Source: Multifurca ochricompacta
Lineage: Eukaryota > Basidiomycota > Agaricomycetes > Russulales > Russulaceae
DNA: 64,000 nucleotides
Assembly: GCA_022496185.1 (NCBI GenBank)
Contig: WTXG01000189.1
Location: forward strand, 1-64,000
Direction of reading: 5' to 3'
A program made the position numbers and the translations under genes. Positions within the stretch are counted from its first letter, which is position 1; each line of letters starts with the position of its first letter. Under the pieces are notes generated by a model that did not search any database, was not told the DNA's origin, and was given only the letters and a program-made list of their open reading frames with translations. Below are positions 1 through 10,700 of the stretch, piece after piece.

Positions 1-818
1 CATATGGAGTCTCGAATTTCGATAATTGGGTTGCATGATTTGGAGCAAGGCTAAACCTGTGGCTGGCACTCGAGGAAAGAAGGTTTGACGGTTCAGATTC
101 GCGATAAATGGTACTCTGCATAGGTATGACCTCCGTAGCGGCGGGCGGGAAACCTCCAAGTAGCGGACCGTGTGAAGATTCGTCATCGAGAAGGGCGAGC
201 AGAAGATGTAGAAGGTAGCGTAGGCATGAAGTCGCAATATGAAAAAGGCCCATCTATCTGGCAAGGGCAAGGGACGGGTATTGTGATGGATGGAAGAGGG
301 AGAGCTAAAAAGAGAGTTTCGTTATAGATAGATAGGATAGGCTGTTCTGTACGCTATAGAATGTGTTGTAAGTCCTTAACTTTTGAGTGAGGGATGAGAT
401 GATTTTATATAATCTTAATTATGTATTCCAATCTCATTGTCTCGCGACTGTATCACGTGGTGCTGGATAGACGTCACGTGTCCATTTGCTCTTACTGCCC
501 GAATTCAGGAAAATGAATGCAATGATTTATGATATTTATGATAATGATCTATCCGTTAAGTTGGGCCAACCTTCGTGGAAAACTTCGCACGGGTTGCCGC
601 TTCCGGGGTTAATCATTACTTGACTTGATCAGGACACATGGCTCGGCATCACTTTTCCAGTTCAGTTCAGTTCTCTCTCCCTCCCACCCTATATTCCCGC
701 GCCACAGATATTAAGTGACAGGCAGGACAGCCGGAAAGTTCACGGAAAGGTGAGACTTCTCCGGGTAAAAACCCCTTATGCTGTCGAATTCCATGAACTC
801 TCACGATTTCATGACACT
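1..818. other. Intergenic, no gene seen
   Basis: I see no convincing coding region, RNA gene or repeat here. The stretch lies downstream of the permease, which ends at 819 on the minus strand, so its 3' UTR and polyadenylation site should fall near 700-818. Reading frames are short and have no recognisable domain or splice pattern. Confidence 0.5.
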
Positions 819-3035
819 TCAAACGCCTCTCCAATGCTTTTCAAGGTGGCGCAGTGGAATATACAAAAGTGCTGTGACTACTAAGGCGAATTCAAATCCT
901 ATATCGCCGGTTCGGCGACCTATCGGGCCTGTGTACCACACTTGACTCATCGACGGAATGACAAGCGCGAAGCTCAGGGCGCTTGCTCCCAGGGCAGCTG
1001 CACCCAACGGAAGCTTCGATGGTACATTCCAGTGCCGAATTTCGTAGTTCGCAAAGTTGCCTTTGCGGAAGTACAGATGCTCGACGAAGAGCGCCGATAC
1101 CCATGCTCCTACGGGGTGTGCCAAACGATCAGCATGACATTATACGCTGGCCATAAAAGAGCTAAAGTGCCTGGGAATTATTACCTGCCCAATATCCTAT
1201 GACACCCAAGAAATTGGAAAGGGCTGAATAGAATTTGTGCTGTCCCACAATGGAGAGTGGAATTATCCTTTTGCACCATTGTTGTTCAGAATCACGTGCA
1301 GATATAGACGAAGTAGCAAGGCACTTACACTGCAGTTGCAAACGCCGAAAATACGTATCTGGGCACGACCACTAGCGGAGGCACCAAGGTCTGGAAGCCT
1401 ATGGACAGCGAGTATATTGTCGGGGCGTTGCTAGCCGTCACGCTCAAGCTAAGCAAAACCATCAAAAATTTTCCAAATCCACCGACGGGGTGAAGCATCC
1501 CATCAACAAGGCCACCGACATTGCCACCAGCGTATCCAGCATCCCAGTCAGGAACTGAAGGAGCAGAAATGGCTGCCGCGGCCCCCAAGCATTGGAGAGT
1601 GATCTAGGAGACGTAGGCCAGTCAGTGTATGCACGGGGAGAGCTGAAGCAAGCCTCACAATAGGAATATTTAGGCCGAGGTATGAGTACGAGAAGACTCG
1701 CAGGCTGGATTTCCAAGCAGGATGAGACCAGGGCGTGATAAAAGCAGGCTAACCCAGAGAATACAACGAACCTAGATACGCTGGGATGAAAGTATGCGGT
1801 ATAATCCGCGCCGAACGCCGCCCACGTCAACGTGAATCCCGCAATTGTCGCACCAAAAGTGAGGATTTGTGAGGCGGTGGCCGGTGCCGCTGCAGGGGTA
1901 TTGACAAAGTTCTCACCGCCAACACCCACGGCGACGAGGAAGACCAGAAGAACAGGGATCCAGGCCAGTCGCTCGTACCTGCGTAAGCGAAGTGTTAAGG
2001 TCATCTTTCGGGCGTAGGGGTGGAAAGAGCGGACCAACTGAGAACTTTAAGCCCACAGAAGGACACCTAAACGAAGATTAAATCCTGGAACAATGTAGGA
2101 CCTGATCGGATGGGGTCGACTCACGACGAAGGAGATCACTGCTATGATCACAATCCCAACGCTGGTGGACACTTGAGAACTTCCGGACTCGCAATGCTCG
2201 GGGTCACTCACGTCCAACTGATATTGCCGACGCTGGCGAGTGCCTGGCCACCTAGTATGCTATTTAAGATGCAGAAACCGATACCGCTAACGAGAGATAA
2301 CAGGCTAGGGACCATGACGCCATAGTATCTGCGGGATGTTGATTAGCTGCCACTGCAGCCAGAAAAAAAAAGGGAGGGGGGTATGCAGAACTGCCACTCA
2401 CCCGAAGGTGTATCGTGACGCGCACATCTGGCGCAATCCCAATTTTGGACCCCAGGTCGAGCTTCCCAAGCCCAGATCAGTTTCTTGTTAGCATGTTTTT
2501 TGTCCGGAAAGGAACAGTAACCTAGACAATATGACAACTCACAAGTATGCTGGGGGCGCGGCACAGAGAAGGTTAAAGAACAAGATTGTTAAGCACGCAT
2601 CTCGAAGACCAAGTCCGAAGGCGACCGGGCCTAACGTGCCCGTGGAGAATCTACCATAAAGAATGACGCCCAAATAAGCGCTCGTTCTCAGTATTCGAAG
2701 CTACGCGCGGTTGGTAAAAAAAAAGGATGGGTGAATGACCAGACGCACGTTAGAATGCTGGTATTTGCGGACAGCCATATGAAGAATATTTTACTGAACT
2801 GTTTCTCCGTCCTGTCCTCGACGGAGACGGGATGGATGCCTTTGTAGTTGAGAGCAGGGTCAAACATTGTAAGAATGAGAGTGAATTAACATGACGTACC
2901 GCGCAACTCAACTCCCCAAGTCAACAGCCTTCTCGAAAGGGACAAATTATCGATTCCAGGAAGACTCCGAGTTTCCGACTCTCCCTTCTCGTCGAGGTCT
3001 TGCATTGGGGTGTTAACATTCTCTATGTCCTTCAT
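819..3035 (-). CDS. NCS1-family purine/cytosine-type permease, 12 exons
   Basis: A membrane transporter of the nucleobase:cation symporter-1 family. Proven members import purines, cytosine, uracil or allantoin with protons at the plasma membrane. I traced GT-AG exons at 3035-2900, 2839-2749, 2650-2543, 2461-2402, 2328-2212, 2161-2125, 2066-2035, 1978-1772, 1704-1659, 1603-1329, 1267-1185 and 1108-819. They join in phase to 1482 nt, or 493 residues, which is normal for fungal members. Family landmarks include TWGVELRG near residue 39-46, STGTLGPVAFG near 77-87, STWGPKLGLRQM near 114-125, WYERLAWIPVL, YSYLGLNIPI, and YFRKGNF followed by NVPSKLPLG near the C-terminus. There are about 12 hydrophobic segments. 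No stop or frameshift was found, so it is probably functional. The FCY2-like resemblance suggests purine/cytosine, but substrate cannot be settled from sequence. The ATG at 3035 is the first in the exon that carries the conserved N-terminal segment. Confidence 0.9.
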
Positions 3036-3648
3036 CGCGCGAGCAGGACCGACAAGAAAGTGGAATGATCGAGAGCGGTCGGAGTAGATAGTGGGATAGA
3101 GAGGTATGGGATCACGGTAAAGAAGAGGTTTTTAAAGGATGATTCTAGTGCTGCAGTACTGCAGAAGTTCCCACCGCACCGATCAATAAGATATCGTAAC
3201 CTTGCCGGGGTGCCCTCATTCCGTCTGATTGGTTTTTTGCCGGTATAGGTCATTGACCCGGTGGGCCGTGCCAGAGGCGAGTCATGCAGATTTGAGCAGC
3301 TCAGTTTATCGCTTCTACGGTTTCATAAATTAGTTTTAGTTGAAGTTGCACAGGCCTCGTGGTGGCCACATGTAACAAATGGTTGGTGGTACGTAATAGA
3401 TATTCAGCCCATGTGTTTTGCCGTTCACGTGACACTACTGCTCGGGTTCTACTGGCAATCTTGCCTGGTTTGCTTCCATTCACCTGCCAGTGATATTGTG
3501 CATTCTGCTCATCTGTCCCCCTGTTTTGAAAACCTCCCTTAACCTCGTGTAAGGACGGCTCAAACATTGCGCATGAAACCTTCAGCTATTCCAAGCAAGC
3601 ATAAGCCACATCCTTCATCTCCATCTTCAGGAGTGGATGACAAATCGT
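3036..3648. other. Intergenic region upstream of the permease
   Basis: This should hold the permease promoter, reading leftward, and the 3' end of the DUF6535 pseudogene. I recognise no TATA box, repeat or domain-bearing frame. The overlapping 88-93 codon frames at 3261-3567 lie on opposite strands and look like chance frames. Confidence 0.45.
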
Positions 3649-6232
3649 CTAGGGTCCAGATTCTCCCCCCTCAGGTGCACTTGGTACTATCTGCTCAGTT
3701 TGTTCTGTCTGCGGAGCCGTCGCGGAGCCACCGGCAGTAGTATCAACCTGGGTATCTCGTTCATTCAAGGCTCGTAACTTCTTGACCAAGGGCTGCATCA
3801 TGCTCATCAGTTGCACGATCGGTGGCAAAACATCTGCGCCCATCACGCACTTCTTAAACCGCGGTGGCTCGCTTCCATTCATCAAGACATTTTCCCATCA
3901 GATATCAGGTGGCTCTCTACCCGCGACGCCCTCCAGCTCCGCCCAGAGAGCTAAGAACGTTTGCTTGATGCCGGATTCTGGGTCACCTCGAGGGGTCTTG
4001 TTCAAGAGCCGCGGTAGTGTTTCCCAGACAGCTCTGAAGCTTGTCCGTGCGACCTCATCTGAGTGCAAATGCAGGAGCAGGCCAGCGACGAACCCTTGGA
4101 GGACTAACAAGTGGCATCCAGTGAAGGAGTAGAGCCCCTCATCTTCCTTGGGCCAGGGCGTGTTGACAAGTTCATTGAGTGTCTTTGCATGGCTATGCAC
4201 CTCGGTTCCGCCTATAAACACGGAGCGTAGATACGCACGAGTTGCGAGTGCTCCCATGGAAACCGCATTTATCGCAATCACTGGGTCATCATCCCGCTTG
4301 AGAGAGTTGATTGCGGGCCAGGTCTGGAACCCAAACATTTTTTAGGAGAATGATGCGAAGTATACCCCGGTCAAAAATTGGACGGTATCAAGACATGTCA
4401 TGGCCCGGTGTCTCCGCACAGCTTTGGTGGCACCACGGTAACCCTCGGGGGTACACGTTTGAATCAATCGATTAATGTGGTGCCCGAGCAACTGAGATTG
4501 TAGAGGGTTGAGCAGGTTCTGGACAATGGTGATTGCACCCCTGCTAGTCCCAGATGTGAGAAAACCAGGAATACCCTCGACAAGTGTCTCAATTTCATCG
4601 TCGTCACCGACAGCCACCATGGTCTACTGCAAAGCCCTCCTGTATGTGTCCTCCCCCAGCTGCCGAATCGCTTGGGACATTGTCCACAAAAATGAATGCA
4701 CGAAGATTAGGAAGCGCTTACGAACCATCTCAAGTGCCTCACTATTGTACGGACCTAATCCGCAGTGAGTGTGAGGCAAGGTTTTCCCTGAATGGTGAGA
4801 GAGGTAAAGAAGAGAGGGAGAGTGCGCAGAAAGAGTCCCAAAGATAACTAGACTTTGAAGGAGGGTGTGTCGTGCTTTTGAACTGATGCGAATCTACTGC
4901 TTTGCTGGTTCCGTTTGACCTTGCGCTCAGTGTCGTCAAGAGGTTCTTTAGCACACAAAAGAAAGATAAAGAAAGGGGAGAAATGCTGATTGATTTCTGC
5001 TTCTGTTGGCTCACTGGCTGGTCTACTACAAGCATTGTATGTACCTTTATATACTTGCAGAGAGACCTAGTTATGAAGCAGAAGGAGGGTGAATTAGGGT
5101 TGAAAGAAGATAAGGTGAGATGATGCCGGGCAATAAAGGCGGAGATGATGTAGACAGGGAGGTGAAAACCTGGCAATTAAGATGGGGAGGTAGTGAAACT
5201 GGAGTAAGGAATGGATGGGCATGCAGCCCGGAATGCAAATATACTGATAAAAGATAATATATGGAACTAGATCATAAGTGCTCTAATTCAGGGTTTGTAA
5301 TGAAAGAGGGGAGAGGCGATGGATGGAGGTTTCATGCTCAACGCCCGAGCCATCCTTACACTATGGACCAGGTATCTTAAGCAGGCAAATACGAGAAACA
5401 TCGGAGCTGTGGGAGCAACGAGGAACCATTTGTATGAATCCCTGCTGAAGGGCGTCCGGTACGGGCAATTGGGGCGGACGTTCGGGAGAAAGGTGAGGAG
5501 AATATGGGTACCACCAAAGAAGCAGGTAACCACGAAGACGACGCGAGCGACTATGATGTTGATGGAGAACAAAAATTCCACGAGGCCCGCAAAGAAGAGG
5601 AATACAGCCACATGAAGCAATGCTGGCCTTCGACAACTTGAGACAGGCGAAATGCTTGCACACCCTCAAAGAGGTAAGCTCGGGTTCGAGCACGCTTATA
5701 TAATGTAGCCTGTGCTTGCGCGAGTTGCAGATAGCGCCGGGCCCACTGCTGCATCAAGGTTGCTGCGAGAGCGCATGTTAAACTCAGAGTCAAACTGAGG
5801 AACCAGAGGATGTTGACGCGAATCGCTGAAGATGTTGGGCGAAAGGACGATTCAGTATAAAGTGGTGGGGGAGGAGATATATTTGGGTGCCGTTCGATAA
5901 CGCAAAGAGCTGTTGGGATACCTGGTTGAGCAGGAGGACGGTGGCTTCACCAGAATCCGATGACAACTTCTTGTAGCTCTCAATGATGAATGCTGCCACA
6001 GTAGCGGCGAAAAGACCAGTCTCGAAGATGGCGTGAGAGAGAATTATAATTGACAAGGTGCGGGACGAGTAAATAAACGTACGAATATAAGGATTCCCTC
6101 TGTGTCCCCTTTCCAGTTCTCCGCTAGTGCTTTATCTTGCTTGTCTACTTCAGAGAAATAAACCGACCACACCTTTCCTGATGTATCACTATACTCAGAG
6201 CCTGCGATTGAGGGTCGTGGGTAATGATACAA
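3649..6232 (-). pseudogene. DUF6535-type agaricomycete protein, disrupted
   Basis: A lineage-specific family of unknown function with an N-terminal membrane-associated DUF6535 region. Exon 1 (6232 to about 6083) ends ENWKGDTEGILIF at a gtacgt donor. The next exon resumes TGLFAATVAAFIIESYKKL, then come LWFLSLTLSLTCALAATLMQ, QQWARRYLQLAQ and a hydrophobic ALLHVAVFLFFAGLVEF segment. The gene is broken in several ways: an apparent 1-nt frameshift near 5889, another near 5617, a solo LTR at 4746-5360 inserted in the coding frame, and in-frame stops at 4624-4626 (TAG, probably from TGG), 4342-4344 (TAA) and 3898-3900 (TGA). Without the LTR and its 4-bp duplication, the frame reads straight across the insertion site, so the insertion hit an exon. 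The C-terminal part (4745-3649) is otherwise one frame. Family assignment is from recall of conserved segments. Confidence 0.8.
4746..5360 (-). mobile_element. Solo LTR, relative of Gypsy-G LTR, TSD CTAT
   Basis: A 615-bp LTR read on the minus strand. On the plus strand it begins TGTAC and ends CCTTACA, like the Gypsy-G LTR (TGTAC ... CCTACA). Shared internal blocks include the region around 5030-5100 (tctactacaagcat, gtatgtaccttta, agagagacctag), which matches 27885-27930. The flanks 4742-4745 and 5361-5364 are both CTAT. No internal element sequence is present, so recombination between the two LTRs of a full element is the likely origin. It sits inside the DUF6535 pseudogene. Confidence 0.8.
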
Positions 6233-6831
6233 GGTTTAGTTGGCAACAATAATCACCTTTGGATGCACTCCCCTGAAGGCCTAGCACAGAATTCAGTTAC
6301 TTTTCAGTATTGGCTTGATGGCCGCTGTGTACGAGAATAATTGCTCCGCACCTCCGTCCCCAAATTCCACATCCTCAGCTGTATTCATTCTTGAGTTTGA
6401 CGGGGACAATGGGAGAACGTTGTTGTTGAATGAGGAACCAGCCAAATTGGGGGGTTGGCAACCTGAGCGCTTAAAAAATGATGATGCCGTGACTTTAGCC
6501 AAGTTAAGTTTTCAAGCCTCAGTCAAGCCTCAGTACTATACATGACAAGCTTTCGTGGACTTAAATCCTATCGAGAAGACGGAAAGTTGCGGGACGGATG
6601 ATTTCGTCTTATTCAACTGCTGGTTAAACGAGCTCGGAAGTATTGGCCATCGGCGCCAGCATTTCCTTTAACGGCTGTGTGATTGTGCGCTTGGGAAATC
6701 CGGCTTCATGCTACACAAAGTGCCTACGTGAAAAGACGTTTCGTGTAGAACGTCGGGTATGACAACGTGGAGGATGCGATAGGAAAGGGGCTTACGAGAT
6801 CAGCCCTTATCCATTCCGCCTTCAACCTGTG
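6233..6831. other. Intergenic region upstream of DUF6535 pseudogene
   Basis: Presumed promoter region for the leftward DUF6535 gene. Two antisense-overlapping frames of 69-76 codons around 6293-6545 carry no recognised domain. I see no repeats until the solo LTR at 6832. Confidence 0.4.
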
Positions 6832-7146
6832 TGTTACGTTATCGATGGCTGTACATTTAGTTTATTAATTATTTTATTATTTTCTTTCTCTTGCTTCCTC
6901 TTTGTTCGCGTTCATTCCATGTCATTCCACCTACTTGTCATCGCTAAGTGACATCATACCTCTGAACTGTATAAATACAGTAGAGACATAGCTCAAAGAC
7001 TCTAGTCTTGAGCTCTTGTATCTACAAGCTTAGTTAACTCCAGAAATCCGACTCCCTTCTTGCTTCTGCATTGCGTGCTCGAGCATTATCTCATCATCAG
7101 AACTGTCAAGTTTATCTTTTACGCAGAACGGTCAGCCACCGTAACA
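6832..7146 (+). mobile_element. Solo LTR, 315 bp, TSD CTGTG
   Basis: It begins TGTTACG and ends CGTAACA, with perfect 5-bp flanking duplications CTGTG at 6827-6831 and 7147-7151. A TATAAATA box near 6971 is followed 25 nt later by TAGTCTTGAGCT. That is the same spacing seen between the TATA box and the self-primer in the Gypsy-A, N1 and T1 LTRs. The termini resemble the T-family LTR ends, but the body differs. It is a solo LTR of a Gypsy-type element with no full-length copy in this window. Confidence 0.85.
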
Positions 7147-7151
7147 CTGTG

Positions 7152-7338
7152 TGCATTCCATGCACAGCTCGAAGCGAACACGACCCCCCTTTGCGCCCTC
7201 CTGCAGTTCGCTCAGGTTCCGCACGCCGATGTTCTAAAACGAGTGCCACATTCCCGGATGGACATACGGCGAAATGTCAAGGAAAAGGGGTGCGCGAAAG
7301 AAGTGGATCTGTAATGTATAACTGTGTGGTTTTAGTCG
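7152..7338. other. Short intergenic stretch
   Basis: Nothing recognised. An 84-codon plus-strand frame starting at 7060 begins inside the solo LTR and has no domain. Confidence 0.35.
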
Positions 7339-7560
7339 CGCTTGTACGCGCTTGTATAAAATGAGACCGGAATAAAATGATAATGGAAATATAAAATGCA
7401 TCAACTCTTCCGAACATAAAACCATAATTTTGAAGTAATCTTGAGTAGCCGCAAATGAACGTGACGATAATCTTGTATCCGAGTGCGATCCTGACACTCC
7501 TAAGATCCTTCTCCTCGAACCGGGACGGTCTGTCCGGAATGCGCAATGCAGTACCTTGCA
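7339..7560. repeat. Diverged copy of the 13-kb AT-rich repeat
   Basis: Shares the order of blocks gcttgtataaaatgag, agaataaaat-like, gaacataaaacca and atcttgagtagcc with three copies between 13226 and 13996. It is more diverged and more GC-rich at its right end. It is non-coding as far as I can see, and the parent element is not identified. Confidence 0.55.
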
Positions 7561-7720
7561 TTGATCACTTTGTAGTATAGTATGGTGGTTTTATAAACTA
7601 AGATCAACTAAAGGTCAGAAGTTTTCTTAGTTCAGGGCTTGCAATGAAAGAGAAAAATGAGTGTAACCAGGAGTGGCGAAAGCTGACTGTTTCATGCTCA
7701 ACGCCTGAGCCATCCTTACA
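7561..7720 (-). mobile_element. LTR fragment related to the 4746-5360 solo LTR
   Basis: Its right end, tgtttcatgctcaacgcctg followed by agccatccttaca, matches the right end of the solo LTR at 4746-5360. The upstream attcagggcttgcaatgaaag block matches too. The left part of the LTR is missing and I found no target duplication, so this is a truncated remnant. It lies just downstream of the NLR stop codon and may supply its 3' UTR. Confidence 0.6.
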
Positions 7721-7798
7721 ACATACAAAGTAGTCCCCTTAAAATTAAGAATACATTTGAAACATTTCCACTCCGAAAGCAGTTCCATACTTGTAGCT

Positions 7799-10700
7799 CT
7801 ACACATTGATCCTTGCACCATGCTTAATCAACCATTTCTCGATCTCCACATGTCCCTTGGCTGCTGCTGCCTGCAGAGCATATCCATAATCGCCACCCTC
7901 AGCATTGACATCAGCGCCATGATCTAGCAGCCATTTCACGACCTTGACATGTCCGATGGCTGCCGCTGCGTGCAGAGCATATCCATAACGGCCGCCCTCA
8001 GCATTGACATCAGCACCATGATCTAGCAGTGATTTCATGATCTCGACATATCCGTCGTCTGCTGCCGCCTGCAGAGCATATCCATAATAGCCGCCCTTTG
8101 CATTGACATCAGCGCCATGATCTAGCAGCCACTTCACGATCTCGACATGTCCGTTGGTTGCCGCTGCGTGCAGAGGATATCCATAATGGCCGCCCTCCAC
8201 ATTGACATCAGCGCCACGGTCTAGCAGTGATTTCACCATCTCGACTTGTCCGATGGCTGCCGCTGCGTGCAGAGCATATCCATAATGGCCGCCCTTCGCA
8301 TTGATATCAGCACCATGATCTAGCAGTGATTTCACGATCTCGACATATCCGTCGTCTGCCGCCGCCTGCAGAGCATATCCATAACGGCCGCCCTTTGCAT
8401 TGACATCAGCGCCATGACCTAGCAGCGATTTCACGATCTTGACACGTCCGTTGGCTGCCGCTGCCTGCAGAGGATATCCATAATGGCCGCCCTCCACATT
8501 GACATCAGCGCCACGGTCTAGCAGTGATTTCACGATCTTGACATGTCCGATGGCTGCCGCTGTGTGCAGAGCATATCCATAACGGCCGCCCTTCGCATTG
8601 ACATCAGCACCATGATCTAGCAGTGATTTCACGATCTTGACATGTCCGTTGGCTGCCGCTGCCTGCAGAGGATATCCATAATGGCCGCCCTCCACATTGA
8701 CATCAGCGCCATGGTCTAGCAGCCATTTCGTGATCTCGACATGTCCATTGGCTGCCGCTGCCTGCAGAGCACATCCATAATGGCCGCCCTCAGCATTGGC
8801 ATCAGCGCCATGGTCTTGCAGCCATTTCACCATCTTGACATGTCCCTTGTCTACCGCTGCAAGTAGAGGATGTCTATAATCGCCAGCCTTTGCATTGACA
8901 TCATCGCCATGGTCTAGCGGCGATTTCACGATCTCGACATGTCCCTTGGCTGCCGCTGCCTGCAGAGGATATTCATAATTGCTGGCCTTTCGATTGACTT
9001 CAGCGCCATGATCTAGCAGCGATTTCACGATCTCGACATGTCCCTTGGCTGCCGCTGCGTGCAGAGGATATTCATAATAGCCGCCCTCCGCATTAACATC
9101 AGCGCCACGGTCTAGCAGCAATTTCACCATCTCGACATGTCCTTTTGCTGCTGCCGCCTGCAGAGGATATCCATAACGGCCGCCCTCCGCATTGACATCA
9201 GCGCCATGGTCTAGCAGTGATTTCACGATCTCGACATGTCCCTTTGCTGCCGCCGCCTGCAGAGCATATCCATAATCGCCGGCCCTTGCATTGATATCAG
9301 CGCCATGGTCTAGCAGTGATTTCATGATCTCGACATGTCCCTCTGCTGCCGCCGCCTGCAGAGGGTATTCATAATAGCCGCCCATTGCATTGACATCAGC
9401 GCCATGGTCTAGCAGCCATTTCACCACCTCCATTTGGCCTCTTACGCATGCCGCTTTCAACGGTGTATCATATATTCCACCTCGAGAATTCACACTCCCA
9501 GGTTGTTTAATGCCCAGATATTCCACCAGCTGCGGGAAGCCACAGAGAGCCGCATAGTATATTGGGTGTATCAAAGTGTCTTTTGTCCCCTCGTCCCAGG
9601 GTGAGTCCAAGTCACTTATTCCAATCCAAACTAGGAAATGGGTCTTGTCTGGGTCAAACAAGATTTCCATTCCATCTTGTAAATCCAAGGAGACATCCTC
9701 GAATCGTGCGTGGTAGACCCAGTATCTTGCTGCGTATCGAGACAATGGAAAGTTCTCGATAGTATTTGTGTCCGTGGTCTTGTCGAATTCGAGCAGCGTG
9801 CTCAGGCATGTCTGCGCAAGCACTCTGTGCGATTCTTTGGGGAGAACATGGTAGCGCTTCTCCGTCGATCCCGCCAGCCGGTCTGATGTCAGGAATTCCC
9901 GCACAGAGAAGTGCGCAAACTGTACAACACGACTCTCTTTTCCTCTGTCATCGACGTGATTGGCGATGACAATCAAGCTGGAGCATGTGGACAGTACAGC
10001 TCCGTCAGAGTCCTCCTCTCGCCAAGTTTCGTCATGCTTTGGAATATTGCCAGTGTCGAAATCGAATTCAAGCATCGTCGCAACCTCCGCGACTCGGAGT
10101 GGACGAATAGCGAATGCAAGGCATTGAAAAAGACGATGAGCAAATTTCCAGTCATTATCGCGGATCCTCCGTAGCGTGGCCTCATATGTTTCATCCAGTG
10201 TTTCTGGGAGTGAATCGAGCGTCGAATGGAAGCTCCTCGGTCGACAGCAGCGCAATGTCTCCAGTTGGCAGAAAACCCATCTGAACCTACACCACGACAT
10301 GAGTAATGACCGCGAAATAAATATATGTTGAAACTTACATTCCGTTTGCCTTTTCCGAGAGCGTATCGATCACGAGTTTCTTTCTCCCCGCCTCCCACAC
10401 ACTCATCACGGGGTCCGTGTTGACGGTCGAGTGGATATATTCAAGGATGTCTCGCGTTTGCCCGTCTTCCACATGAAGAGATACAGCACAATGCGCCAGC
10501 TCTGTAAAAGCTTTCTGAATGTCGGGTTCGGGACGGCTAGTGACGCAGATCCTTAAATTTGCGAGGCGGAGGTCAACAAGTGTTTTGATGAGTTTCAATA
10601 CTTCGGCACGTTTAAATGGCATTCCAGAGAGGGGACATTCGTCTAGGGCATCAATGATGATGTACATTGTGTCCTGAACGGGTATTACGAGCATGGCCTT

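Noticed and set aside
3261..3567. Opposed frames of 88-93 codons upstream of the permease
   Set aside because: They overlap on opposite strands and neither has a recognisable domain.
4742..5176. 144-codon minus-strand frame rich in Ser, Leu and Pro
   Set aside because: It lies within the solo LTR 4746-5360, and its ends coincide with the LTR rather than with exons.
7152..7720. A complete solo LTR ending at 7720
   Set aside because: The right end matches the LTR family, but no matching left end or ACAT duplication was found, so only a fragment is called.
7802..9484. Regular repeat array that could be mistaken for a CRISPR or satellite
   Set aside because: The 99-bp period is 33 codons, units are in frame, and the translation is clearly ankyrin repeats.
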